A stretch of DNA of 64,000 nucleotides from Leclercia adecarboxylata (GCF_006874705.1 NZ_CP035382.1:806001-870000); one strand, 5' to 3'. Counted from the first letter of the stretch, positions 47,255 through 61,636 are shown. Notes: a model not told the origin generated them from the sequence alone. A program made the numbers and translations.

Positions 47255-47443
47255 AAATCCCTCTGAATTATTATCTATTCCATGAAATATTAACGCATCT
47301 ATAATTACAGTGAATGAGCGCCAACATATCATCCATAGATATAATATATATAAATAACTATCATGCGTTGATTGCAATAATAGAGAGAAAGAGAGGGATG
47401 CACAACGAGAGATAGGCTTTTAGGAATTTATAAAGAAACTAAT
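47255..47443. other. AT-rich leader of the lipoprotein operon
   Basis: About 190 bases upstream of the lipoprotein gene contain many A/T runs (for example TATAATATATATAAATAA near 47338-47355) and must hold its promoter. I cannot place the -35/-10 elements reliably. Confidence 0.35.
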
Positions 47444-47479
47444 ATTACCCGACACACTCCTTGCTGAGGGCCGGGTAAT
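47444..47479 (-). terminator. Terminator of luxS
   Basis: ATTACCCG (47444-47451) and CGGGTAAT (47472-47479) form a stem starting 4 bases after the luxS stop on the minus strand, followed by a T-rich stretch (TTTCTTTATA). Confidence 0.6.
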
Positions 47480-47482
47480 TTG

Positions 47483-47998
47483 CTAGATGTGCAGTTCCTG
47501 CAGTTTATCTTTAGGCAGCGCCAGCTCTTCGTTGCTGTTAACGCGAACGTCACGCTCAAGAATATGACGAGCAATCTCCTGGGCTTCTTCCAGAGAGTGC
47601 ATCTGGTACGTACCGCACTGGTAAACGTTCAGCTCAGGGATCTGGTTCTGCTCTTTTACCTTGAGCACGTCTTCCATCGCAGCTTTCCACGCATCTGCGA
47701 CGCGTTTCTCTTCAGGCACGCCAATCAGGCTCATGTAGAAACCAGTACGGCAACCCATTGGGGAGATATCGATGATCTCAACGCCGTTGCCGTTCAGGTG
47801 ATCGCGCATGAAACCGGCAAACAGGTGCTCCAGAGTGTGAATACCTTTTTCCGGCATCACTTCTTTGTTAGGTACGCAGAAACGCAGGTCGAAAACGGTG
47901 ATCGTGTCGCCGTGCGGGGTATGCATGGTCTTCGCAACGCGTACAGCTGGTGCTTCCATACGGGTATGGTCGACAGTAAAGCTATCTAATAACGGCAT
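47483..47998 (-). CDS. luxS: S-ribosylhomocysteine lyase LuxS
   Basis: A 171-residue metalloenzyme. Fe2+ ligands are HTLEH (HXXEH) plus the cysteine of SVGC-type GCRTGFY. It splits S-ribosylhomocysteine to homocysteine and DPD, the precursor of AI-2. GGAGGTGA precedes the ATG. The leader is complementary in part to the divergent sRNA MicA, as in E. coli. Confidence 0.98.
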   Translation of the reverse strand: MPLLDSFTVDHTRMEAPAVRVAKTMHTPHGDTITVFDLRFCVPNKEVMPEKGIHTLEHLFAGFMRDHLNGNGVEIIDISPMGCRTGFYMSLIGVPEEKRVADAWKAAMEDVLKVKEQNQIPELNVYQCGTYQMHSLEEAQEIARHILERDVRVNSNEELALPKDKLQELHI

Positions 47999-48035
47999 AC
48001 GTCACCTCCGATAGTGATTTTTTTTTAAAAAAAAT

Positions 48036-48062
48036 GAACTCTTCTTTTCAACGCGAGTCTGA
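48036..48062 (+). promoter_or_regulatory. Sigma-E promoter of micA
   Basis: GAACT (48036-48040) and TCTGA (48058-48062) are spaced 17 bp, a sigma-E-type promoter 7 bases before the MicA 5' end. micA is known to be sigma-E-dependent. Confidence 0.85.
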
Positions 48063-48068
48063 GTATAT

Positions 48069-48142
48069 GAAAGACGCGCATTTGTTATCATCATCCCTGT
48101 TCTTCAGAGATGTTATTTTGGCCACAGAGATGTGGCCTTTTT
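48069..48142 (+). ncRNA. micA: MicA small RNA
   Basis: The RNA starts GAAAGACGCGCATTTGTTAT, identical to the E. coli MicA 5' end, and finishes with a terminator stem (GGCCACA 48120-48126, TGTGGCC 48131-48137) and T-run. MicA represses ompA with Hfq during envelope stress. The region between the 5' end and terminator varies from E. coli (CTGTTCTTCAGAGATG). Confidence 0.95.
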
Positions 48143-48150
48143 CTTTTCTG

Positions 48151-49695
48151 TCAGGCCTGTTTCGCCAGGAAATCGGCAAACGACTCGGTATCCGCCGCTT
48201 CAATCTCTCTCTGACGCACCACTGACGCGTCGCGCTCCGCCGCAAAATCGGCTTCGCTTAACACCTCCAGCGGCTCCTGCTGCAGCATATCGCGATACTC
48301 TGCCGCCAGCGCACGACCTGTACCGCCAATCCCCTGATCAATCATAGAACGCAGAATGCGCGCCGAGAATGTCAGCTCAGGATTATCAAAGCTTTCGACC
48401 AGCCGATCGCAAACCTGCTGATACTCTTCCCCACCGTAAACGCTGTCCAGCGTGTGGGCGACGCGCTTCAGATCGCGGAACAGATCTTTACCCACCTGCT
48501 GTAACGGGAACTGCGCCGTCTGGCAACCGATGCCCAGCGTCAGGCCAGGTTTGCGCCCTTCGAGGATCACCCGGTTCCAGTTGGTGCGGGTGCAGAGCAG
48601 TTCGTCAGCGCTCATTTCTGGCGCATCCGCCAGTACGCACCAGACCATAAACAGATCAAGGAAGCGTACCTGCTGCTCATCCACACCAATCGGTGAGAAC
48701 GGGTTGATATCCAGGGAGCGCACTTCGATATACTCAATACCGCCGCGTTGCAGAGCATCTGACGGCGTCTCGCCGCTGCGGGTGACACGTTTTGGACGGA
48801 TCGGCGCGTAAAGTTCGTTCTCAATCTGCAAAACGTTAGTGTTGATTTGCAGGCGCTTACCGTCTTTCTCGAGCCCGATTTCGTCGTACGCTTCCGACGG
48901 CGTTTTGATCGCCCGCTTCAATCCTGCCACATACTCGTGCAATTCGTTAAAGGTAATTCCGAGATTGCTTTGCGATTTATTGGTATAACCCAGATCGCTG
49001 AGGCGCAGAGAGGTCGCGTACGGCAGGTAATACATGCCGCAATCGGTCTTCTCGAACGGCAACGTGGTCGGTTTGCCCTGCAGGAACGAGGAGCAAATCG
49101 CCGGCGATGCGCCGAACAGATACGGAATGACCCAGCCAAAGCGATAGTAGTTACGGATCAGGCGGAAGTAGCCCGCAGAGATCGCCTCTTTGTCCGTCTC
49201 GCCGCACTTCGCCTGCCAGAATGCCATCGGCAGTGAGAAGTTATAATGCACGCCAGAAATCGTCTGCATCAGCGCGCCGTAGCGGTTTTTCAGCCCTTCT
49301 CGATAGAGCGTTTTCAGACGACCAATATTTGACGTGCCGTACTGCGCAAGTTCAATGTCCTGGCCCTGCTCGATATAGCAAGGCATGCTGAGTGGCCACA
49401 TACGCTCATCACCCAGATTGCGGGCACTGTAGCGGTGAATATCACGCATAATCTTCAGCATGTGGTCAATATCGCCATCGACCGGGGTGATGAACTCAAG
49501 CAGCGCTTCAGCGAAATCAGTCGTGATCCACTTATGGGTCAGCGCTGAACCCAACGCCTGTGGATGGCCCGTCGTTGCAAGACTGCCATCCGCGTTAACG
49601 CGCAGCGTTTCGCGCTCAAGACCACGCTGAATACCCTTCAGAGCCTGAGGGTGGTTTTCCAGCCAGGCCAGTGCCTGTGATACGTCCGGGATCAA
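48151..49695 (-). CDS. gshA: Glutamate-cysteine ligase
   Basis: A 514-residue enzyme (E. coli 518) with the same TTG start and the N-terminus [13 protein letters not shown]. It carries out the first step of glutathione synthesis. The four missing residues fall near [12 protein letters not shown], where E. coli has a longer loop. GGGAGG lies before the start. Confidence 0.98.
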   Translation of the reverse strand: MIPDVSQALAWLENHPQALKGIQRGLERETLRVNADGSLATTGHPQALGSALTHKWITTDFAEALLEFITPVDGDIDHMLKIMRDIHRYSARNLGDERMWPLSMPCYIEQGQDIELAQYGTSNIGRLKTLYREGLKNRYGALMQTISGVHYNFSLPMAFWQAKCGETDKEAISAGYFRLIRNYYRFGWVIPYLFGASPAICSSFLQGKPTTLPFEKTDCGMYYLPYATSLRLSDLGYTNKSQSNLGITFNELHEYVAGLKRAIKTPSEAYDEIGLEKDGKRLQINTNVLQIENELYAPIRPKRVTRSGETPSDALQRGGIEYIEVRSLDINPFSPIGVDEQQVRFLDLFMVWCVLADAPEMSADELLCTRTNWNRVILEGRKPGLTLGIGCQTAQFPLQQVGKDLFRDLKRVAHTLDSVYGGEEYQQVCDRLVESFDNPELTFSARILRSMIDQGIGGTGRALAAEYRDMLQQEPLEVLSEADFAAERDASVVRQREIEAADTESFADFLAKQA

Positions 49696-49766
49696 TTCGA
49701 CCTCCCGCCTGTCAAAATCATTTTATTTAGCATAATTGTAATGGTTCATGGTCACAAACAGTCCAA

Positions 49767-50195
49767 TTAGTGCCACCACGTCATGCCCTGTAAAGTCACA
49801 ACCGCCACGAGAACGTAGCGCAGCGCCTTGCCGAGGCATAAAAAAAAGAGCACGGGCCCCCAGGAGATGCGCATCCATCCCGCCAGCAGGCACAGTAAAT
49901 CACCGATTACCGGCATCCAGCTTAGTAAAAGCGTGGCAGCCCCATAGCGTTTTAGCCAGCCGACTGCCTTTTCCTGCCAGCGCGATGTTTTGCGTAGCGG
50001 AAAGAATCGCCCAAGAATAACGTTAGTCAGCCCTCCAAAGCTATTACCCATTGTTGCTATTAACACGAGCAACCAGGGCTGACTTACGTCGGACAACAGC
50101 ATCGCCACCAGTACCACTTCCGAATTTCCCGGCAGGAGAGTGGCGCTTAAAAAACTGCTGGCGAAGAGTGAGGTCAGTGACAGCAGGTCACTCAC
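49767..50195 (-). CDS. yqaA: YqaA, DedA/SNARE-associated-like membrane protein
   Basis: A 142-residue inner-membrane protein with 3-4 hydrophobic segments. The family segments LPGNSEVVLVAML and RYGAATLLLSWMPVIGDLLCLLAG are present. Related DedA proteins move lipids or support envelope homeostasis; the role of YqaA is not settled. It overlaps yqaB by 4 nt. Confidence 0.93.
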   Translation of the reverse strand: MSDLLSLTSLFASSFLSATLLPGNSEVVLVAMLLSDVSQPWLLVLIATMGNSFGGLTNVILGRFFPLRKTSRWQEKAVGWLKRYGAATLLLSWMPVIGDLLCLLAGWMRISWGPVLFFLCLGKALRYVLVAVVTLQGMTWWH

Positions 50196-50758
50196 AGTAA
50201 GCGAACGTCCACCGCATCCATGCCGGCAGCGTGTGCTGCCTGAATGCCGAAGTCGGCATCTTCAAATACGACGCACCTGGCAGCGGGCACACCCATAAGC
50301 TCTGCGCACAGCAGAAAGGTGTCCGGGGCGGGCTTGTGGTTTTTAACATGATCGGCGGCGACAACGGCAGAAAAATAGTGGCGCAGGCCAAGATGGTTGA
50401 GCAGTGCCTCTGCGATCGCGCTCTCACTGCCCGTCCCGACCGACATCGGACGACGTCCGTGCCACTCTTTTACCACTTCAATTAATGGCAAAGGGCGCAC
50501 GGTGTCTAACAGCATCGCTTTTACCGCATCGGTTTTTTCACGCGCGAGCTGATGGGGGTCGAGATCGGCCTGATTCAGTTCAATCACGGCCTGCGCAATA
50601 CGCCAGGTGGGGGATCCGTTGAGGGCAATCATCGCCTGTAAGTCGAAACGCATTCCGTAACGGCCGAGGACATCAGTCCAGGCTTTACGATGCGTTGGCT
50701 CGGTGTCCAGGATGGTGCCATCCATATCGAAGATCAAACCGTCATACTGTGCGTACAT
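50192..50758 (-). CDS. yqaB: Fructose-1-phosphatase YqaB (HAD family)
   Basis: A 188-residue HAD phosphatase. Motif I is FDMDGTILD, motif II VGTGSES, motif III K in NHKPAPD and motif IV VFEDADFG. The E. coli enzyme dephosphorylates fructose 1-phosphate and related sugar phosphates. Confidence 0.94.
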   Translation of the reverse strand: MYAQYDGLIFDMDGTILDTEPTHRKAWTDVLGRYGMRFDLQAMIALNGSPTWRIAQAVIELNQADLDPHQLAREKTDAVKAMLLDTVRPLPLIEVVKEWHGRRPMSVGTGSESAIAEALLNHLGLRHYFSAVVAADHVKNHKPAPDTFLLCAELMGVPAARCVVFEDADFGIQAAHAAGMDAVDVRLL

Positions 50759-50874
50759 CGTGCTCTCGCAGAAGGATTACAAAACGTTACTTTAACGTAA
50801 ACAAGGAGTTTTGTCGCTGACTGTGAAGATGATTGCTGACGGAAAGTCGAAGGAATAAACAATGAGGGAGAAGA

Positions 50875-50951
50875 TGGTGCATCCGGGAGGATTCGAACCT
50901 CCGACCGCTCGGTTCGTAGCCGAGTACTCTATCCAGCTGAGCTACGGATGC
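50875..50951 (-). tRNA. tRNA-Arg (ACG), copy 1
   Basis: A 77-nt cloverleaf on the minus strand ending in encoded CCA. The anticodon loop CTACGAA gives ACG, read as ICG. The four intact copies are identical. Confidence 0.98.
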
Positions 50952-50980
50952 ATCAGGGCACTTCTGTAGAAAATAGTAAA

Positions 50981-51057
50981 TGGTGCATCCGGGAGGATTC
51001 GAACCTCCGACCGCTCGGTTCGTAGCCGAGTACTCTATCCAGCTGAGCTACGGATGC
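50981..51057 (-). tRNA. tRNA-Arg (ACG), copy 2
   Basis: Identical to copy 1, with encoded CCA. A 29-nt spacer separates them. It corresponds to one of the argV/Y/Z/Q set of E. coli. Confidence 0.98.
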
Positions 51058-51122
51058 ATCGGGATTTACTACTGTTACTGCTGATACTCAGTATTGCTTC
51101 ATAAGCAACACAAAGTAAAAGA

Positions 51123-51199
51123 TGGTGCATCCGGGAGGATTCGAACCTCCGACCGCTCGGTTCGTAGCCGAGTACTCTATCCAGCTGAGCTACGGATGC
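51123..51199 (-). tRNA. tRNA-Arg (ACG), copy 3
   Basis: Identical to copies 1 and 2. Its flanking spacers (GGATTTACTACTG..) are themselves duplicated, showing growth of the array by unit duplication. Confidence 0.98.
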
Positions 51200-51263
51200 A
51201 TCAGGATTTACTACTGTACTACTCGATACTCATATCACTTCGAAAGCAATATGAAGTAATAGA

Positions 51264-51278
51264 TGGTGCATCCGGGAG
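51264..51278 (-). pseudogene. Remnant of a fifth tRNA-Arg: 3' terminal 15 nt only
   Basis: TGGTGCATCCGGGAG (plus-strand reading) is exactly the 3' end of tRNA-Arg, in the right orientation and spacing. After it the sequence changes to unrelated DNA (TATTACTCGGCTGCGCCTCG..) up to copy 4. The rest of the tRNA was lost or replaced. Confidence 0.85.
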
Positions 51279-51395
51279 TATTACTCGGCTGCGCCTCGCC
51301 CTACGGGTCGTTGCTAAAGCAACGCTATCCTCCCTGGTGCTCGCGATTATCTCGCAGAACATGAAATAACAGTTTAACTGCTATCTCGGAGAATA

Positions 51396-51472
51396 TGGTG
51401 CATCCGGGAGGATTCGAACCTCCGACCGCTCGGTTCGTAGCCGAGTACTCTATCCAGCTGAGCTACGGATGC
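51396..51472 (-). tRNA. tRNA-Arg (ACG), copy 4
   Basis: Identical to the others and closest to the promoter, only 4 nt downstream of tRNA-Ser. It would be the first Arg tRNA of the transcript. Confidence 0.98.
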
Positions 51473-51476
51473 AAAA

Positions 51477-51569
51477 TGGCGGTGAGGCGGGGATTCGAAC
51501 CCCGGATGCAGCTTTTGACCGCATACTCCCTTAGCAGGGGAGCGCCTTCAGCCTCTCGGCCACCTCACC
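51477..51569 (-). tRNA. serV: tRNA-Ser (GCU)
   Basis: A 93-nt class II tRNA with a long variable arm and encoded CCA. The anticodon loop CTGCTAA gives GCU. It is first in the serV-arg operon. Confidence 0.97.
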
Positions 51570-51634
51570 ACACAACGCCTCTTTCGAGTGCTTCGAGCAA
51601 CTCGTTAAGAGCTTCTCGTCGCTGCGTGGCGCAT

Positions 51635-51662
51635 ATATTACTTTCTGGGACTTATAAGTCAA
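51635..51662 (-). promoter_or_regulatory. Promoter of the serV-argVYZQ tRNA operon
   Basis: TTGACT (51657-51662) and TAATAT (51635-51640) are 16 bp apart, followed by the GC-rich discriminator ATGCGCC typical of stringently controlled stable-RNA promoters. Confidence 0.8.
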
Positions 51663-51880
51663 ACAATTTTCCACAAGCTTTTATCGTTTGCACAAATCAC
51701 AGGCAATTCGCATGTAAAACCCGCAAAGAGGGTGTTTTATAAACGGATTTTGCAGGCCTGCTGGCAGTTATGTAGGGGTATAAAAGGGATGTCGGACAGA
51801 GAAAGGGTGTGACAGAAGGTTAAAAAGAGAGCAATTGAAATCGAACGGTAACTTTTGACAAGGAATATATCAGGAGGGTT

Positions 51881-51904
51881 GCGTCTCGCCAGACAGCGAG
51901 ACGC
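51881..51904 (-). terminator. Hairpin downstream of csrA
   Basis: GCGTCTCG (51881-51888) and CGAGACGC (51897-51904) form an 8-bp stem starting 7 bases after the csrA stop. No T-run is evident, so the call is tentative. Confidence 0.5.
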
Positions 51905-51911
51905 GATAATA

Positions 51912-52097
51912 TCAGTAACTGGACTGCTGGGATTTTTCAGCCTGGATACGCTGGTAGATCTCTTCACGATGAACAGAGACTTCTTTAGGGGCGTTCACAC
52001 CAATACGTACCTGGTTGCCCTTTACCCCTAAAACTGTCACGGTGACCTCATCCCCAATCATGAGGGTCTCACCAACTCGACGAGTCAGAATCAGCAT
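51912..52097 (-). CDS. csrA: Carbon storage regulator CsrA
   Basis: A 61-residue RNA-binding dimer, same length as E. coli. Key residues are in LTRRVGE (start) and [10 protein letters not shown]. It binds GGA motifs and controls carbon flux, motility and biofilm. AAGGAG precedes the ATG. Confidence 0.99.
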
Positions 52098-52292
52098 TCT
52101 TTGCTCCTTGAAAGATTAAAAGAGTCGGGTCTCTTGTATCCCGGCATTATCCATCATATAACGCCAAAAAGTAAGCGATGACAAACACGTAATGTGTAGG
52201 TAGTCACGGCATCACAATCTGTTAAACGTAAGTTTAGCCGATATACACAAACTCAACCTGACTTTATCATTATCGATAGCGTAGAGCGCAGT

Positions 52293-52318
52293 ACGCCATA
52301 ACGTTGTCGTTATGGCGT
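52293..52318 (-). terminator. Strong hairpin downstream of alaS
   Basis: Perfect 11-bp arms ACGCCATAACG (52293-52303) and CGTTATGGCGT (52308-52318) with loop TTGT lie 20 nt after the alaS stop. It lacks a downstream T-run but is the likely transcript end. Confidence 0.55.
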
Positions 52319-52338
52319 CTGTGTACGCTTTGTAATTA

Positions 52339-54966
<2,628 letters not shown>

Positions 54967-55097
54967 AATTATCCTGAAATCAAGCTAACGAAATGTCACA
55001 GCCGGTCACTACACAACCTTTGTTGGACGGACCAGCTACTGAAAAAAGTGGGAATAAGATAAGTTTTCTTTAAAGGGAAGTAAAATCCCGCATGCGT

Positions 55098-55598
55098 TCA
55101 ATCGGTAAAATTACGCCAGATATCCTGAATATCCTCCATCAGGAAGCCGCGATAAAGCAAAAAGCGCTGGATTTTGACTTTTTCTGAAAACTCACGCGGC
55201 AAAGGTTCCCCATACTTCCGGACAGCCTGTTCCCGCGCCAGCTCGCACCAGTCAATCTCGCATTCACGCATCGCCTTTTCGCTGGTTTCACGCGGGATAC
55301 CTTTTTGATTAAGCTCCTGGCGGATGCGCGCCGGACCGTAGCCTTTCCGGCTGCGGCTGGCGATGAAGCGTGAGACAAAACGGGTATCGTCCAGATAGCT
55401 GTGCTCATAGCACCAGGCAACGACCCGATCGTAATCTTCTGCCGTGGCATCGATAGCCTCTGGCCCGTTTTTGCTCATTACCGGCGCGGCGAGTTTGCGG
55501 CGCAGTTCCTGCTCGCTGTGGTCACGAACAGCAAGAATGCGTACCGCCCGATCCAGCAGACGGTTATAAGCCGGACGACGTGCTGTGGATTCATTCAT
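55098..55598 (-). CDS. recX: RecA regulator RecX
   Basis: A 166-residue helical-repeat protein matching E. coli RecX (166). Signatures: [20 protein letters not shown] and [16 protein letters not shown]. It limits RecA filament growth. It is co-transcribed with recA through a leaky terminator. Confidence 0.97.
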   Translation of the reverse strand: MNESTARRPAYNRLLDRAVRILAVRDHSEQELRRKLAAPVMSKNGPEAIDATAEDYDRVVAWCYEHSYLDDTRFVSRFIASRSRKGYGPARIRQELNQKGIPRETSEKAMRECEIDWCELAREQAVRKYGEPLPREFSEKVKIQRFLLYRGFLMEDIQDIWRNFTD

Positions 55599-55631
55599 AG
55601 ATAAACCTGCTGCAATAAAAGCAAAAATTAA

Positions 55632-55662
55632 AAAGCAAAAAGGGCCGCACTAAGCGACCCTT
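55632..55662 (-). terminator. recA terminator/attenuator before recX
   Basis: On the minus strand GGGTCGC and GCGGCCC (55642-55660) form a stem followed by T5 and further T-rich DNA. Partial read-through gives recX in E. coli. Confidence 0.85.
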
Positions 55663-55680
55663 GTTTATTACATCTGTTTA

Positions 55681-56748
<1,068 letters not shown>

Positions 56749-56802
56749 TCATGCCGGGTGAAACAACTGCGCTTCACCTTGGATTTCTGTTCTGTTGCAG
56801 CA

Positions 56803-56830
56803 ATTATACTGTATGCTCATACAGTATCAA
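56803..56830 (-). promoter_or_regulatory. recA promoter with LexA (SOS) box in the spacer
   Basis: TTGATA (56825-56830) and TATAAT (56803-56808) are separated by 16 bp, and these 16 bp are the SOS box CTG-TATGAGCATA-CAG (56809-56824). LexA therefore covers the whole promoter. The pncC stop codon (56827-56829) lies inside the -35 element. Confidence 0.97.
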
Positions 56831-57324
56831 GTGTTTTGTAGAAATTGTTGCCAGAGCGTTTTTAACGCATAAACGGTGGCCTGACGACGCACGCTTTCGC
56901 GGTCGCCGCTGAAGCATTCCCGACGGGTAACGCCCTCGCCCTGCGCCGTCGCAAAGCCAAACCAGACCGTCCCGACAGGCTTTTCCGCGCTGCCGCCGTC
57001 CGGCCCGGCGATGCCACTAATAGAGATAGCATAGTCCGCCCGGGCGGCACGCAGGGCGCCAATCGCCATCTCAATAACGACCGGTTCGCTGACCGCGCCA
57101 TGTTCGATGAGGGTGGGTTCACGGACGCCAATCATCTGCGCTTTTGCTTCATTACTGTAGGTGACAAACCCGCGTTCAAACCAGGCGGAACTGCCGGCAA
57201 TATCGGTGATGGCTTTTGCCACCCAGCCGCCGGTACAGGACTCCGCCGTAGTGACCGTCGCACCGCGCTGTTTCAGCGCCTGCCCTACCCTCTCACTGAG
57301 CTGCATCAATTCATGGTCAGTCAT
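56827..57324 (-). CDS. pncC: Nicotinamide-nucleotide amidase PncC
   Basis: A 165-residue CinA C-terminal-type amidase, the length of E. coli YgaD. Signatures: TTAESCTGGWVAK, SNEAKAQMIGV, and SGIAGPDGGS. It deamidates NMN to NaMN in NAD recycling. ATG 57324 has AAGGAG 10 bases upstream. The 3' end reaches into the recA promoter. Confidence 0.96.
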   Translation of the reverse strand: MTDHELMQLSERVGQALKQRGATVTTAESCTGGWVAKAITDIAGSSAWFERGFVTYSNEAKAQMIGVREPTLIEHGAVSEPVVIEMAIGALRAARADYAISISGIAGPDGGSAEKPVGTVWFGFATAQGEGVTRRECFSGDRESVRRQATVYALKTLWQQFLQNT

Positions 57325-57446
57325 AGCGTTTTGACTCCTTAAAAACGTGCAGCACAAGATAGCACTTTAGTCGGTAGATATGAGGGTGAGGTGAAGGTTT
57401 TACGAGGGCGCTTCAGAAAAAAATTAAGCAGGCCGAGCGGTTAAGA

Positions 57447-57481
57447 ATAAAAAGTGAGTGGAACAACGCCACTCACTTTTT
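57447..57481 (-). terminator. Terminator downstream of mltB
   Basis: AAAAGTGAGTGG (57450-57461) and CCACTCACTTTT (57469-57480) form a 12-bp perfect stem bordered by A/T runs on both sides. It ends mltB and insulates pncC. Confidence 0.85.
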
Positions 57482-57499
57482 CGACAGGAAGAGACAGTA

Positions 57500-58594
57500 T
57501 TAACTGAACGGCGATGCCGCCCGCGCCTGCGCCACGGCCAGCCCCAGCTGCCAGACCGCCATCGCGTAGTGCGTGCTGTGGTTGTAGCGGGTGATGGTGT
57601 AGAAGTTCGGCAGACCGTACCAGTACTGATAGCCAGTGCCGATATCCAGACGCAGCAGGCTGACCTTTTGGTTACCGCTCAGCGGCTGCTGCGGCGTTAA
57701 CCCTACGGCCGTCAGCTGTGCCGGGGTATAGCTGGTTTTAAAGCCGTTCTCCAGCCCTGGCGCCTGGCCGTTAGCCATAACAGCCACCGGCTGACCTGGC
57801 GTCCAGCCATGCTCTTTGAAGTAGTTGGCGACGCTGCCAATCGCATCTTCCGGATCCCACAGGTTGATGTGCCCGTCCCCGTTGAAATCAACCGCATACT
57901 GCTTATAGGAAGACGGCATAAACTGGCCGTAGCCCATGGCACCGGCAAAGGAGCCCTTCAGATCCAGCGGGTCGTCCTGCTCGTCGCGCGCCATCAGCAG
58001 GAACGTTTCCAGCTCGGAGGAGAAGTACTCCGCCCGGCGCGGGTAGTTAAAGGAGAGGGTCGCCAGCGCATCCAGAATGCGGGTTTTACCCATCACGCGG
58101 CCCCAGCGTGTTTCTACCCCGATAATCCCGATGATAATCTCCGGCGGAACGCCGTAAACCTGCTGGGCGCGGGTCAGCGCGTCCTGATACTGGTTCCAGA
58201 ACGCCACGCCATTCTGCACGTTGTCCGGGGTAATAAACTGGTTGCGATAGCGTAACCATGCCCCGTTCGGCCCGGCCGGTGGCTGGGTGGTCGGGGCCTG
58301 ACGATCCATCAGTCGCAGCACGTAATCCAGACGTTTCGCCTGGGAGAGGATCTCCTGCAGCTGGGCTTTATTAAAGCCGTGCTTGCTCACCATTTTGTCG
58401 ATGAACTGTTCCGCCGCGGGATTGTTGGCAAAGTCGCCCCCCATCTGCATCACATTATGCTGGGGTTCCAGCAGGAAGCCGCCGGACGGTACGCCCGCCG
58501 TTTGTTGCTGGACCTCTTCGGTCTTAGGTTTGCTGCTGCAGGCAGAGAGCAGGATAAGCGCAGGCAGTATGGCTGCGTAACGACGCTTGAGCAT
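57500..58594 (-). CDS. mltB: Membrane-bound lytic murein transglycosylase B
   Basis: A 364-residue lipoprotein (E. coli 361). Lipobox LILLSACSS; catalytic Glu in IIGVETRWGRVMG; FAGAMGYGQFMPSSY and DGHINLWDPEDAIGSVANYF are family motifs. It cuts peptidoglycan to 1,6-anhydromuropeptides at the outer membrane. ATG 58594 is used; an upstream ATG/GTG would place 19 residues before the signal peptide. Confidence 0.96.
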   Translation of the reverse strand: MLKRRYAAILPALILLSACSSKPKTEEVQQQTAGVPSGGFLLEPQHNVMQMGGDFANNPAAEQFIDKMVSKHGFNKAQLQEILSQAKRLDYVLRLMDRQAPTTQPPAGPNGAWLRYRNQFITPDNVQNGVAFWNQYQDALTRAQQVYGVPPEIIIGIIGVETRWGRVMGKTRILDALATLSFNYPRRAEYFSSELETFLLMARDEQDDPLDLKGSFAGAMGYGQFMPSSYKQYAVDFNGDGHINLWDPEDAIGSVANYFKEHGWTPGQPVAVMANGQAPGLENGFKTSYTPAQLTAVGLTPQQPLSGNQKVSLLRLDIGTGYQYWYGLPNFYTITRYNHSTHYAMAVWQLGLAVAQARAASPFS

Positions 58595-58794
58595 GAGACA
58601 TCCATTCAACGAATTCGATAAGTGGCAAGTATGGTAAAGCATCCGGGACACCTCAAGGAAGAGATGCGAACCCGCAGGGCAAAATCTTTACGCTGCCTAA
58701 AGACAAATTCGTCCTCTTCTCAACCGCGCTGTCCTCGCCTTGCCCATTATCTTTCAAAATAATCCATTTTTCTTTCATTGTGAGATCTGTTTAA

Positions 58795-60383
<1,589 letters not shown>

Positions 60384-60395
60384 GAGGACTTCGTG

Positions 60396-60758
60396 ATGAC
60401 CGTGATTTACCAGACCACCATTACCCGCATTGGCCAGAGCGCCGCGGATGCCCTGAGCGACCAGATGCTGATCACCTTCCGTGAAGGGGCTCCGGCGGAT
60501 ATCGAGGAGTTCTGTTTTATCCACTGCCACGGCGTGCTGAGCGGCGAGCTCCGGCCGGGCAGCCAGCTCACGCTGGGCGACGCGCGCTATCCGGTGACGG
60601 CGGTGGGTGATGTCGCAGAGCAAAACCTGCGCGAGCTGGGGCATATCACCCTGCGTTTTGATGGCCAGACCGCAGCGGAATACCCGGGCGCCGTGCACGT
60701 TGCCGGGCCGGTTCCGCAGACGGTGGCAGCCGGTTGTGTACTGAAATTTGTGGCGTAA
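60396..60758 (+). CDS. srlB: Sorbitol PTS component IIA, SrlB
   Basis: A 120-residue cytoplasmic IIA with the phosphohistidine in FCFIHCHG. ATG 60396 has AGAGGA 7-8 bases upstream and gives the family start MTVIYQTT; a GTG one codon earlier is less likely. Confidence 0.97.
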   Translation: MTVIYQTTITRIGQSAADALSDQMLITFREGAPADIEEFCFIHCHGVLSGELRPGSQLTLGDARYPVTAVGDVAEQNLRELGHITLRFDGQTAAEYPGAVHVAGPVPQTVAAGCVLKFVA

Positions 60759-60773
60759 TTAAAGGAGAGAAAC

Positions 60774-61553
60774 ATGGAACAGGTTGCAGTTGTCATTGGC
60801 GGGGGACAAACCTTAGGGGAATATCTCTGCCGCGGGCTGGCCGCAGAAGGGTATCGCGTGGCGGTGGTGGACATTCAGAGCGAAAAAGCCGCCCGGGTCG
60901 CCAGCGAGATCAACCAGGAATTTGGTGAAGGCAAGGCGTACGGCTTTGGCGCCGACGCCACCAGCGAGCAGAGCGTAATGGCGCTGTCGCACGGGGTGAA
61001 TGAGATCTTTGGCCGCGTCGATCTGCTGGTGTACAGCGCCGGGATCGCCAAAGCGGCGTTTATCAGCGACGTGGAGCTGGGGGATTTCGATCGCTCATTG
61101 CAGGTGAACCTGGTGGGCTACTTCCTCTGCGCCCGGGAGTTCTCGCGTCTGATGATCCGCGACGGTATCGCCGGGCGCATCATTCAGATCAACTCTAAAT
61201 CCGGCAAGGTGGGCAGCAAGCACAACTCCGGCTACAGCGCGGCCAAGTTCGGCGGCGTGGGGCTGACCCAGTCTCTGGCGCTGGATCTGGCGGAGTACGG
61301 CATTACCGTGCACTCGCTGATGCTGGGCAACCTGCTGAAGTCGCCGATGTTCCAGTCCCTGCTGCCACAATATGCCACCAAGCTGGGCATCGAGGCGGAT
61401 CAAGTGGAGCAGTATTACATTGACAAAGTGCCCCTGAAGCGCGGGTGTGACTATCAGGACGTGCTGAATATGCTGCTGTTTTATGCCAGCCCGAAAGCCT
61501 CCTACTGCACCGGACAGTCGATTAACATCACCGGCGGGCAGGTGATGTTCTGA
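60774..61553 (+). CDS. srlD: Sorbitol-6-phosphate 2-dehydrogenase
   Basis: A 259-residue short-chain dehydrogenase. NAD-binding GGGQTLGEY, catalytic Ser in INSKSGKVG and YSAAK (Tyr-Lys). It oxidises sorbitol 6-phosphate to fructose 6-phosphate. Followed by a REP element before gutM. Confidence 0.98.
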   Translation: MEQVAVVIGGGQTLGEYLCRGLAAEGYRVAVVDIQSEKAARVASEINQEFGEGKAYGFGADATSEQSVMALSHGVNEIFGRVDLLVYSAGIAKAAFISDVELGDFDRSLQVNLVGYFLCAREFSRLMIRDGIAGRIIQINSKSGKVGSKHNSGYSAAKFGGVGLTQSLALDLAEYGITVHSLMLGNLLKSPMFQSLLPQYATKLGIEADQVEQYYIDKVPLKRGCDYQDVLNMLLFYASPKASYCTGQSINITGGQVMF

Positions 61554-61591
61554 GTTTATTCCCCTCTCCCACAGGGAGAGGAAGATTAATC

Positions 61592-61622
61592 GTAGGCCGG
61601 GCAAGCGAAGCGCCGCCCGGCA
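61592..61622. repeat. REP element between srlD and gutM
   Basis: GTAGGCCGGGCAAGCGAAGC.. (61592-61622) is a single REP unit inside the srl operon, where it may separate expression of structural and regulatory genes. Confidence 0.82.
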
Positions 61623-61636
61623 ATTAAGGAGCTGAT

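Larger units (their letters stand above)
51570..51911. other. Gap between tRNA operon and csrA
   Basis: About 340 bases that hold the tRNA promoter (51635-51662) and, next to csrA, a hairpin (51881-51904). Nothing else is supported. Confidence 0.45.

Noticed and set aside
51264..51278. Attachment site (attL/attR) of an integrated element
   Set aside because: No integrase gene or element lies between this tRNA fragment and the next tRNA; only ~120 bp separate them.
58779..58794. CRP site upstream of srlA
   Set aside because: Only the left half (TGTGA) is good; the expected TCACA half does not follow at the right spacing.
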